Shown here piece after piece: positions 1-4,967 of a DNA stretch of 5,057 bases. Each line of letters begins with the position of its first letter. Positions within the stretch are counted from its first letter, which is position 1. A program made the translations under genes and the position numbers. Source of the stretch: an uncultured Chryseolinea sp. (GTDB lineage Bacteria > Bacteroidota > Bacteroidia > Cytophagales > Cyclobacteriaceae); contig CAMLER010000427.1 of NCBI GenBank assembly GCA_946478915.1, positions 1 to 5,057 on the forward strand. Direction: 5' to 3'. The notes under the pieces are model-generated. The model searched no databases, was not told the origin of the DNA, and saw only the letters and a list, made by a program, of their open reading frames with translations.

Positions 1-46
1 ATGTCAGCAGTAATTTAAATTGTGTGATGATTTTTGCCTGACCCAT
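1..46 (-). CDS. Possible divergent gene start, partial (low confidence)
   Basis: On the minus strand an ATG at 46-44 opens a frame that stays open to the window edge, reading MGQAKIITQFKLLLT. An AGGA element stands 4 nt in front of the ATG, a better ribosome-binding match than most genes here have. Only 15 codons are visible, so no family can be named and chance is a real alternative. If real, it would be transcribed divergently from the SRPBCC gene, sharing the 47-152 gap. Confidence 0.2.
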   Translation of the reverse strand, partial: MGQAKIITQFKLLLT

Positions 47-113
47 TTTTTCCTGGCTAAATGCACCCAGCAGAATGTCTAATTCACACCCTATCACTCC
101 TGCGTTTAGCCGA

Positions 114-121
114 TAACTTTG
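114..121 (+). promoter_or_regulatory. Candidate Bacteroidota -7 promoter element
   Basis: TAACTTTG matches the Bacteroidota sigma-ABfr -7 consensus TAnnTTTG at every fixed position. It lies 31 nt before the ATG at 153, which would give a short leader of about 25 nt. No TTG or TTTG -33 element is visible at the usual 17-23 nt upstream, so the promoter would be weak or activator-dependent. The call rests on one 8-base match and its position. Confidence 0.4.
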
Positions 122-152
122 TCACAGCGGAAAAGGAATTAGGACATTATTG

Positions 153-629
153 ATGACAAACATAAACTCTAAATATTCTACAATGGAAACAAACAATTTT
201 ACACTTACACTCCAGACAGAGCAATCACCTGAGGAAGTATTTGAAGCGATCAAGAAGGTACGCGATTGGTGGTCAGGGTTCTATTCAGAAGAAATAGAAG
301 GTAAAAGCGAAAAACTTGGCGACGAATTTAGCTTCCGCGCCGCAGGTGGCGCTCATTTCAGCACACAGAAATTGATCGAGGTAATTCCAAATAAAAAAAT
401 AGTTTGGCTCATTACTGAAAGCAACTTTACGTTCATCGAAAAACAAGATGAGTGGACCGGCACAAAAGTGATTTTCGAAATAACACGAAATAACGGTAAG
501 ACTGAACTGATTTTTACGCATGAAGGTTTGACACCTGATGTCGAGTGTTATAATGACTGTGCCCCGGGTTGGACCCTGTACCTTGAGAAGAAACTAAGGC
601 CGATGATTAGTGCGGCTGTGATGGCGTAG
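153..629 (+). CDS. SRPBCC-domain (AHSA1-like) protein
   Basis: This is a 158-residue cytosolic protein with no signal peptide or membrane segment. It reads as one SRPBCC/START-like fold, the helix-grip barrel that encloses a hydrophobic ligand pocket, in the AHSA1-like branch. Visible family features are an N-terminal strand, the SPEEVFEAI helix near 25-33, VRDWWS at 36-41, the central strand PNKKIVWLITES at 79-90, WTGTKVIFEI at 101-110, THEGL at 122-126, and a long C-terminal helix from about 138. ECYNDC (131-136) carries two cysteines often seen in close relatives. The domain fills the chain, as is usual for the family, and the ligand cannot be told. I chose ATG 153 because AGGA at 141-144 is well spaced from it; TTG 150 is in frame just upstream, and ATG 183 (residue 11) is the other real option because the domain begins there. 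It lies 89 nt before the SnoaL-like gene, with a hairpin between them. Confidence 0.88.
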   Translation: MTNINSKYSTMETNNFTLTLQTEQSPEEVFEAIKKVRDWWSGFYSEEIEGKSEKLGDEFSFRAAGGAHFSTQKLIEVIPNKKIVWLITESNFTFIEKQDEWTGTKVIFEITRNNGKTELIFTHEGLTPDVECYNDCAPGWTLYLEKKLRPMISAAVMA

Positions 630-652
630 TGATCTTGCAGGAATGAGGAATA

Positions 653-676
653 GGGCGCAGCATGAGGGGTGCGCCC
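653..676 (+). terminator. GC-rich hairpin, possible terminator or attenuator
   Basis: GGGCGCA (653-659) pairs perfectly with TGCGCCC (670-676) around a 10-nt loop, starting 24 nt after the SRPBCC stop codon. No T-tract follows it, so it is not a classical intrinsic terminator. It may protect the 3' end of the SRPBCC message or reduce read-through into the SnoaL-GlxA pair. The structure is seen in the sequence; the function is inferred. Confidence 0.35.
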
Positions 677-718
677 CGTTATAAATCAAAAGTAAACACC
701 TAACACAATTTTGACCAC

Positions 719-1096
719 ATGACTATCACAACTCAAAATATGACAACTCAGGAAGTTGCCAATCGTTATAATAAACTCGCGCAGGCTGAAAAATGGTTTG
801 AGATTCAGGATGAATTCTTTGCTGAAAATGTGAAAAGCATTGACCCGCCTGATTCGCCATATTTCGGTTATGCAGAGGGAAAAGCAGCCGTTCGCAAAAA
901 GGGAGAAGACTTTACCAAGGGTATTAGTGGGGTGCATCACCTTTTCACCTCCGAACCATTAGTAGCTGGCAATTTTTTTTCTGTCGGCCGCGAAGTGGAT
1001 GTTACGACTCAGGAGCACGGTCGAATACAAATCAATCAGATAATGCTCTATGAAGTTAAAGATGGAAAAATCATAAGAGAGCAATTCTTTTATTAA
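719..1096 (+). CDS. SnoaL-like / NTF2-fold protein
   Basis: This 125-residue protein fits the NTF2-like (SnoaL-like) superfamily, small alpha+beta cone folds that bind or convert small hydrophobic ligands. The pattern is an N-terminal helix pair (TTQEVANRYNKLAQAEKW, about 9-26), DEFFAENVKSIDPP at 31-44, a helix from about 52 (EGKAAVRKKGEDFTKG), and closing beta strands through GRIQINQIMLYEVKDGKIIREQFFY. The ending D-G-K-I-x-x-E-Q-F-F is typical of the family. There is no signal peptide. No catalytic His/Asp pair of a known member can be assigned, so substrate and reaction are open. ATG 719 gives the longest product; ATG 740 (residue 8) is equally plausible because the alignable domain begins with MTTQEVANRY. 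Neither has a Shine-Dalgarno. The GlxA-type regulator follows after 31 nt, which suggests cotranscription. Confidence 0.85.
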   Translation: MTITTQNMTTQEVANRYNKLAQAEKWFEIQDEFFAENVKSIDPPDSPYFGYAEGKAAVRKKGEDFTKGISGVHHLFTSEPLVAGNFFSVGREVDVTTQEHGRIQINQIMLYEVKDGKIIREQFFY

Positions 1097-1127
1097 GATT
1101 ATGCGAATCATAACGTAAGTTTTGGCC

Positions 1128-2117
1128 ATGAAAAAGCCCATGCACCTTTCCCTGCTTGTTCCCGACCGACAGAGTAACCTTAGCACCATCGCCTGTCTGG
1201 TCGGAGCGTACGAAATATTTACGACTGCAAATAACTTCTGGCAGGAAAAAGGGAATCAATCCAAATTCCAAATAGTACTAGTAGGTATCTCTGACAGAAC
1301 CGAAGTCCATGGGCTGTTTTCTGTAAAATCCCAGGTGCATATTGATGAAGTCAAAAGCACTGACTTGATAATAATTCCTTCGCTTGTTAGAAATTACGAA
1401 GAAGCTATTGAAGGAAATCGTTTGTTGATCAATTGGATCGCAAATCAATACCGAGCGGGAGCCGAGGTGGCCAGTATTTGTACCGGTGCATTTATGCTGG
1501 CGTCCTCAGGCCTGTTGGATGGCGCAAGTTGCGCAACGCACTGGTCAGCCGCAGCAACTTTCCGATCCAGGTTCCCCGAGGTAAACTTACAGGCTGACAC
1601 TTTGATAACCGATGAAAAGGGAATTTATACGAATGGAGGAGCCTATTCCTTCCTGAACCTGGTGATATATCTTGTCGAGAAATATTATGACCGGGAGACG
1701 GCCATTTATTGTTCGAAGATCTTTCAGGTCGAAATGGACCGTTACAGCCAGTCGGAGTTTATTATTTTCAAGGGCCAAAAGGAGCATGGCGATGATGTCA
1801 TTAAGAAAGCGCAACAGGTTCTTGAAAGTAATCTCCATGATAAAATTTCGATCGACGAACTCTGCGGTCAGTTTTCGGTGAGCAGAAGAAATTTCGACCG
1901 ACGATTTATCAAAGCTACCGGAAATACACCGCTTGAATATTCGCAACGTGTAAAAATTGAAATTGCAAAAAAGTCATTTGAGACTACGCGGAAAACAATT
2001 TCTGAAGTGATGTACGAGGTGGGGTACTCTGATGATAAAGCTTTTCGTGAGGTCTTTAAAAAATTCACGAGCATGTCGCCGATCGACTATAAGAAGAAGT
2101 ATAATAAGGAAGCGTGA
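1128..2117 (+). CDS. GlxA-family transcriptional regulator (DJ-1/PfpI + AraC HTH)
   Basis: This is a 329-residue cytosolic DNA-binding regulator with two domains. Residues about 5-190 are a DJ-1/PfpI class-I-amidotransferase-like domain, with the nucleophile elbow ASICTGAF (Cys118), then GLLDGASCATHW and the TNGGAYSFLNL segment that typify GlxA relatives. Residues about 222-326 are an AraC/XylS double helix-turn-helix: ISIDELCGQFSVSRRNFDRRF is the first, and ISEVMYEVGYSDDKAFREVFKKF with SMSPIDYKKKY is the second. Length is normal for the family. In known members the N-terminal domain senses a metabolite and usually has no enzyme activity; the ligand here is unknown. It follows the SnoaL-like gene by 31 nt, has no clear promoter of its own, and may control this cluster. 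I chose ATG 1128; TTG 1122 is two codons upstream and ATG 1140 is four codons downstream. No Shine-Dalgarno helps decide. Confidence 0.93.
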   Translation: MKKPMHLSLLVPDRQSNLSTIACLVGAYEIFTTANNFWQEKGNQSKFQIVLVGISDRTEVHGLFSVKSQVHIDEVKSTDLIIIPSLVRNYEEAIEGNRLLINWIANQYRAGAEVASICTGAFMLASSGLLDGASCATHWSAAATFRSRFPEVNLQADTLITDEKGIYTNGGAYSFLNLVIYLVEKYYDRETAIYCSKIFQVEMDRYSQSEFIIFKGQKEHGDDVIKKAQQVLESNLHDKISIDELCGQFSVSRRNFDRRFIKATGNTPLEYSQRVKIEIAKKSFETTRKTISEVMYEVGYSDDKAFREVFKKFTSMSPIDYKKKYNKEA

Positions 2118-2120
2118 TTC

Positions 2121-2162
2121 GTTATCCGTAATCCGTTGGCCGTTATTCGTTATCCGTTAGGG
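2121..2162 (+). repeat. Degenerate heptamer array, consensus GTTATCC (6 units)
   Basis: Six uninterrupted 7-nt units start at 2121, 2128, 2135, 2142, 2149 and 2156. Units 1 and 5 are exactly GTTATCC; unit 2 is GTAATCC, unit 4 GTTATTC, and units 3 and 6 are more divergent. The array begins 3 nt after the GlxA-regulator stop codon. The same heptamer recurs at 3565-3585 and inverted at 3701-3736. The units touch each other without spacers and no unit is conserved enough to be a protein-binding iteron, so its role is unknown. Confidence 0.7.
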
Positions 2163-2209
2163 TACTTTCATTCTCACCCTATTCCTTATTCCTTATTCCT
2201 TATACCCTA
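2158..2209. terminator. Possible weak bidirectional terminator hairpin
   Basis: TAGGGTA (2158-2164) and TACCCTA (2203-2209) form a 7-bp inverted repeat across a 38-nt loop, between two genes that converge. The stem is short and AT-rich for so large a loop, and it may arise only from the two repeat arrays it lies in. No other terminator candidate is visible in the 136-nt convergent gap. Confidence 0.15.
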
Positions 2210-2215
2210 TACCCC
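2174..2215 (+). repeat. Second heptamer array, ATTCCTT / ATACCCY type (6 units)
   Basis: Six contiguous 7-nt units start at 2174, 2181, 2188, 2195, 2202 and 2209. Units 2, 3 and 4 are identical (ATTCCTT), unit 5 is ATACCCT, unit 6 is ATACCCC, and unit 1 (TCACCCT) is related. An 11-nt break separates it from the GTTATCC array, which has the same period and the same number of units. Together the arrays fill most of the 2118-2253 gap. Confidence 0.65.
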
Positions 2216-2253
2216 CTTATCCCAGAAGCCGCTTTGCACTTTTCAAACCTCTC

Positions 2254-3504
2254 TCAGGTTTTCTGCTTTTTCTTTTTAGCAGAAGGAAAGAGGACATTGT
2301 TAAGGATTAATCTGTACCCAGGAGAGTTTGGGTGTTGATTTAAGTCAGTGGGCTCACGCCAGCGACCAGGAGTACCCTCTGGATCATGTCCGCTGTAAAA
2401 CGTCCAATGTCCCCGCCCTAATTCACCATATATATATCTGACATTGTTCAGCCTTCTGTTTTCCGCTAACACCAGCGACGATGCCTTTACAACGTACTTG
2501 TTAAACGCAGTAGTTTGACCGATAAATTCCCTGATGTTGTGTTCATGATTTTGCGTGAGAAGTGAAGGTACGATATCCCATTTCGCCGAGAATTCAAACA
2601 AGTTGAAAAAGTCCTTTCCACGCTGACCATAATCACCCCAGCCCGTGTTGATGTCCGAAAACTTGCGGCTGTATCCCGGCTCCATTGTAAAATTTTCGAA
2701 GGCGAGGCTTTGAGTAAAATCCAATTTGGCTTGTGCATTTGGGTCTGCTTCATCGCCGTCAAATGAGCTCTCAGAGATGTCAACCCCGTTCGCAGCAAGT
2801 GCGATATCAAAGGTTTCGGCACCGGAGCACATAGCAAACAAATATCCTCCACCTGCGCAGAACGCTTTGATTTTCTTTGCTACGTCCAGTTTCATTTCAG
2901 TGACTTTCGCGTAGCCCATTTTGCTGGCAGTGATTTTTTGAAGATCGGCTTCCAGTTGAGAATCATTTCGCAGATGACGTCCGAACTGTCCTGTGAAATC
3001 TTCATGATGAAGATGCAGCCAGTCATACTTTGCTAGTTCGTCGCGGAGAACCTCTTCATCGTAAATTATGGTAAAGGGAATTTCAGCATATTCGAGGACG
3101 AGGATTACGGCATCGGTTTCATCTTTTACAAAATCGCCTTTCGGAGAATACACGGCAACGCGCGGCGACTTTTCGAGCCGAACCAGATTCATGTTTACTG
3201 CTGGTGATTCAATTTCCTTAAGTATGGAATTTACTTCCGCATCCGAAATAACTTCAAATGAAACACCACGAACTACACATTCGGAATGGATATATTGTTC
3301 GTAGGGGATAAGGAAAGTGCCGCCGCGGTAATTTAACAACCAATCCAGATAGCCACCCCGTTGAAGGACGTGAAACGCCAGGCCGTACGATTTTAGGTGA
3401 TTTTTCTGAGCTTCATCCATTGGAATAAGGATCGAAGAGGCAATACAGTTTGCGGACGACGCCAGCAGGAAGATTGCAAGGAGGAAGAAGTAGAATTTTT
3501 TCAT
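2254..3504 (-). CDS. Exported protein of the Bacteroidota 'asparagine synthetase B' (misnamed) family
   Basis: This 416-residue protein begins with a Sec signal peptide (KK, a hydrophobic core at about 4-16, probable cut after CIA near 23), so it should be periplasmic. The opening ILIPMDEAQKNHLKSYGLAF and LDWLLNYRGGTFLIP (about 53-67) match a conserved Bacteroidota family usually annotated 'asparagine synthetase B'. That name does not fit: there is no Cys at position 2, no Ntn amidotransferase domain and no SGGxDS ATP-pyrophosphatase loop. Residues 115-404 look instead like a class-I-glutamine-amidotransferase/ThuA-type fold, with YDWLHLHHEDFTGQ (160-173), the elbow-like GGGYLFAMCSGAETF (218-232, Cys226) and RGHWTFYSGHDPEG (364-377). 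The activity is unknown. A basic tail, AKKKKQKT, ends the chain. CAT at 3502-3504 gives the only start in front of the signal peptide. It converges with the GlxA gene and diverges from the Tat epimerase. Confidence 0.88.
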   Translation of the reverse strand: MKKFYFFLLAIFLLASSANCIASSILIPMDEAQKNHLKSYGLAFHVLQRGGYLDWLLNYRGGTFLIPYEQYIHSECVVRGVSFEVISDAEVNSILKEIESPAVNMNLVRLEKSPRVAVYSPKGDFVKDETDAVILVLEYAEIPFTIIYDEEVLRDELAKYDWLHLHHEDFTGQFGRHLRNDSQLEADLQKITASKMGYAKVTEMKLDVAKKIKAFCAGGGYLFAMCSGAETFDIALAANGVDISESSFDGDEADPNAQAKLDFTQSLAFENFTMEPGYSRKFSDINTGWGDYGQRGKDFFNLFEFSAKWDIVPSLLTQNHEHNIREFIGQTTAFNKYVVKASSLVLAENRRLNNVRYIYGELGRGHWTFYSGHDPEGTPGRWREPTDLNQHPNSPGYRLILNNVLFPSAKKKKQKT

Positions 3505-3564
3505 GCAGCACGGGGACAGGTCTTTCTAAATATCCAAATTTTTCCCTAGAAATTCAATGAGAAT

Positions 3565-3585
3565 GTTATCCGTTATCCGTTATCC
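3565..3585 (+). repeat. Perfect heptamer triplet GTTATCC x3
   Basis: Three identical GTTATCC units (starting at 3565, 3572 and 3579) are followed by a partial fourth (GT). This is the cleanest copy of the heptamer seen at 2121-2162. It lies 60 nt upstream of the minus-strand start at 3504 and faces an inverted, degenerate copy at 3701-3736. Confidence 0.75.
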
Positions 3586-3643
3586 GTCCAAGCCAGACAC
3601 ATGGTCTCCGCTGAGTCTCCTGTCTCAGGGACCAGACGGACGG
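3584..3643. repeat. 60-nt nested palindrome in the divergent gap
   Basis: Three nested pairs share one axis. The outer pair is CCGTCC (3584-3589) with GGACGG (3638-3643), the middle is TGGTC (3602-3606) with GACCA (3630-3634), and the inner is CTGAG (3611-3615) with CTCAG (3624-3628), with an 8-nt apical loop. Sixteen base pairs in total are interrupted by asymmetric internal loops. It could be a folded leader RNA or a REP-like dispersed element. No T-tract follows on either strand, so a simple terminator is unlikely. It is more GC-rich than the flanking sequence. Confidence 0.45.
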
Positions 3644-3700
3644 TTACACTCCTACCAAATATTCTTGCTGCGTTCAAAATAAGCGAATCTCTTGGGATGT

Positions 3701-3736
3701 CAGCAACGGATAACAGATATTACTATTACGGACAAC
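3701..3736 (-). repeat. Inverted, degenerate GTTATCC array
   Basis: Read on the minus strand this stretch is a run of 7-nt units with one 8-nt unit: GTTGTCC, GTAATAG, an 8-mer, GTTATCC, GTTGCTG. The plus-strand ACGGATAAC at 3706-3714 is the exact reverse complement of GTTATCCGT in the 3565-3587 array. The two arrays therefore face each other across about 115 nt, around the nested palindrome. Confidence 0.55.
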
Positions 3737-3787
3737 AGCCATATCAAAAATTAGTTGCTAAGAGTGTCTGAACCGTTATATTCACCA

Positions 3788-4717
3788 ATGAATATACTTC
3801 CAATGAACCTTCGAGAACCTCAACCCACCATCCGTAGAAGAGATTTTATGAAAGCGGCTCTTGGAATCATGGCTTCCACCATGATTTTGCCGGCCGCCTA
3901 TGGCCGCGCACCAAAATACAAGATGGGATTACAGCTCTTTACAATACGAGATGCCATGCGGAAGGACGTAGTAGGTACATTAAAGAAGGTTTCCGCGCTC
4001 GGATATCAGGACCTTGAAACCTACGGCTTCGATCCGGATGGGTTAAAGTACTATGGAATGGACGCCTCCGCGTTTAAATCCGTCCTTTCGGATAACAACC
4101 TTACCGCGTCAAGCGGGCATTACGATCTTTTCCTTTACCTCGATAAATCGCCCGATGAACTAAGAAAATATGTTGAACGGTGTATAGAAGGAGCCAGGGT
4201 ATTGGGCAAGCGATATATAACCTGGCCATGGCTGACCCCGGAATCAAGAACAATCGAAAAATTCAAATTGCTGGCTGACCGCCTTAATATGGTGGGAGAG
4301 CAGGTAACCAAGGCCGGTCTTGGATTCGCGTACCACAATCATGACTTTGAGTTTATTGATCACAACGGCAAAAACGGGTACGACATCATCATGAAAAATA
4401 CGGATCCGGCGCTCGTGAAGCTTCAGATCGATTTATACTGGGTTATGCATTCGTCGAAGCTGAGTCCTTCCGAGTTATTTGACAAACAGCCCGGTCGGTT
4501 TGTGATGTGGCACATCAAAGACATGGATAAAGTTAGCAGAGATTATACAGAGCTCGGAAACGGATCTATTGACTACACGAAAATCCTTCCCGACGCGTCG
4601 CGTTCAGGCCTGCAGTTATATTTCCTGGAACAAGGCGGCAATTTCGCCAGCAATTCAATGCAGAGCATTGAGGATAGTGCTAAGTTTTTTAAGCAAAATC
4701 TCCAGCGGTTTTTATAG
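3788..4717 (+). CDS. Tat-exported sugar phosphate isomerase/epimerase-family protein
   Basis: This 309-residue protein belongs to the xylose-isomerase-like TIM-barrel superfamily. It starts with a twin-arginine signal: RRRDFMK at 16-22, a hydrophobic stretch to about 36, and a probable cut after AYG (37-39), so a folded, metal-loaded enzyme is likely exported to the periplasm. Barrel landmarks are GLQLFTIRD (47-55), LETYGF (76-81), SGHYDL (109-114), YHNHDFEF (182-189), QIDLYWV (213-219), WHIKDMD (241-247) and FLEQGG (279-284). By analogy with tagatose-epimerase-type enzymes, Glu188, Asp215, His242 and Glu281 are the likely divalent-metal ligands. The substrate is unknown; secreted relatives in Bacteroidota are often tied to sugar or inositol-like compounds. 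Length is normal. I chose ATG 3788; ATG 3803 also keeps the Tat motif, and TTG 3755 would add 11 residues that look non-coding. No Shine-Dalgarno is visible. Confidence 0.9.
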   Translation: MNILPMNLREPQPTIRRRDFMKAALGIMASTMILPAAYGRAPKYKMGLQLFTIRDAMRKDVVGTLKKVSALGYQDLETYGFDPDGLKYYGMDASAFKSVLSDNNLTASSGHYDLFLYLDKSPDELRKYVERCIEGARVLGKRYITWPWLTPESRTIEKFKLLADRLNMVGEQVTKAGLGFAYHNHDFEFIDHNGKNGYDIIMKNTDPALVKLQIDLYWVMHSSKLSPSELFDKQPGRFVMWHIKDMDKVSRDYTELGNGSIDYTKILPDASRSGLQLYFLEQGGNFASNSMQSIEDSAKFFKQNLQRFL

Positions 4718-4750
4718 TGTGTTGAGGTGTGGATGTTCGATGTGTGGAAG
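4718..4750 (+). repeat. Left arm of an inverted octamer-array pair
   Basis: This stretch starts directly after the epimerase stop codon. After a leading TG it contains units of 8, 8, 7 and 8 nt (TGTTGAGG, TGTGGATG, TTCGATG, TGTGGAAG). It matches the reverse complement of 4878-4910 at 27 of 33 positions with no gaps, and the 7-nt TTCGATG unit is identical and in register. Confidence 0.65.
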
Positions 4751-4817
4751 TTGCGCCCGTGGGCAGTTTCTGCGTGTTTGCCAGGTACCTAAGAGGCTGG
4801 TCAATGACCTATTGGAA

Positions 4818-4841
4818 ACTTAAATACTTAAATACTTTAGA
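4818..4841 (+). repeat. Octamer repeat ACTTAAAT x2 plus a degenerate third
   Basis: ACTTAAAT at 4818-4825 is repeated exactly at 4826-4833 and followed by ACTTTAGA at 4834-4841. It lies in the AT-rich middle of the region enclosed by the 4718-4750 and 4878-4910 arms. Its sequence is unrelated to the arm unit but it has the same 8-nt period. Confidence 0.5.
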
Positions 4842-4877
4842 TTTTGAGTTCGAAGCCAAGTCCTTGGATGTCAGAAA

Positions 4878-4910
4878 CCTCAACACATCGAACCCCAACA
4901 CCCCAACACA
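4878..4910 (-). repeat. Right arm of the inverted octamer-array pair
   Basis: On the minus strand this reads TG followed by units TGTTGGGG, TGTTGGGG, TTCGATG and TGTTGAGG, the same 8-8-7-8 order as the left arm. Two of the units are identical to each other. It ends 57 nt before the PadR start. With the left arm it could fold the 193-nt region into a long stem; if transcribed from the minus strand, three of the six mismatches become G-U pairs. Confidence 0.65.
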
Positions 4911-4967
4911 TTACTATAGCAAAAGTGAAACAAATAAATTACATTCACGTTTGTTAAGTAAATAACT

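Larger units (their letters stand above)
3505..3787. other. Divergent intergenic region, 283 nt
   Basis: This gap lies between the starts of the exported AsnB-like gene (minus) and the Tat epimerase (plus), so it must hold the promoters of both unless either is read from further away. I found no exact TAnnTTTG element on either strand near either start. It contains the GTTATCC triplet, the nested palindrome and the inverted heptamer array listed separately. No ORF of credible coding character and no tRNA-like structure were seen. Confidence 0.6.
4718..4967. other. Intergenic region before the PadR gene, 250 nt
   Basis: Beyond the inverted arms and the ACTTAAAT repeats, this gap must carry the PadR promoter unless that gene is read from the epimerase. 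The best -7-like match is CACGTTTG at 4945-4952, one base off TAnnTTTG, placed 15 nt before the ATG; no -33 element accompanies it. Open frames crossing the gap run through the repeat arms and have no protein-like composition. Confidence 0.5.

Noticed and set aside
1..18. C-terminal end of an upstream plus-strand gene (MSAVI then stop)
   Set aside because: Six codons at the edge give no evidence of coding; any frame closed by an early stop would look the same.
1071..1946. Minus-strand open frames opposite the SnoaL and GlxA genes
   Set aside because: They are antisense shadows of well-recognised proteins and show no family motif or start signal.
2121..2215. CRISPR array
   Set aside because: Units are 7 nt, contiguous and degenerate, with no spacers and no cas genes nearby.
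2156..2215. Telomere-like repeats (TTAGGG and ACCCT motifs)
   Set aside because: GTTAGGG and ATACCCT are single divergent members of the heptamer arrays, lie inside the chromosome between genes, and do not form a run of one unit.
2261..2284. Hairpin TTCTGCT/AGCAGAA as a terminator of the AsnB-like gene
   Set aside because: It lies inside the coding sequence of the lysine-rich tail, is AT-rich and has no T-tract after it on the minus strand; it follows from the run of Lys codons.
2254..3504. Lipoprotein signal (Cys20) in the AsnB-like protein
   Set aside because: The residues before Cys20 are Ser-Ala-Asn; a lipobox needs Gly, Ala or Ser at -1, so Sec signal peptidase I cleavage is preferred.
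4755..4764. GCCCGTGGGC hairpin after the epimerase as a terminator
   Set aside because: The stem is four base pairs with a two-base loop, too tight to fold, and no T-tract follows.
4939..4961. TTAC-N15-GTAA dyad before PadR as a PadR operator
   Set aside because: Four-base half-sites with a long AT-rich spacer occur easily by chance and do not resemble the usual ATGT/ACAT PadR box.
4569..4965. Two overlapping plus-strand open frames as small genes (4569-4823, 4729-4965)
   Set aside because: The first overlaps the end of the epimerase gene in another frame and the second runs through both repeat arms; their composition (Cys/Arg/Ser-rich, Asn-Thr-Pro repeats) is not protein-like.
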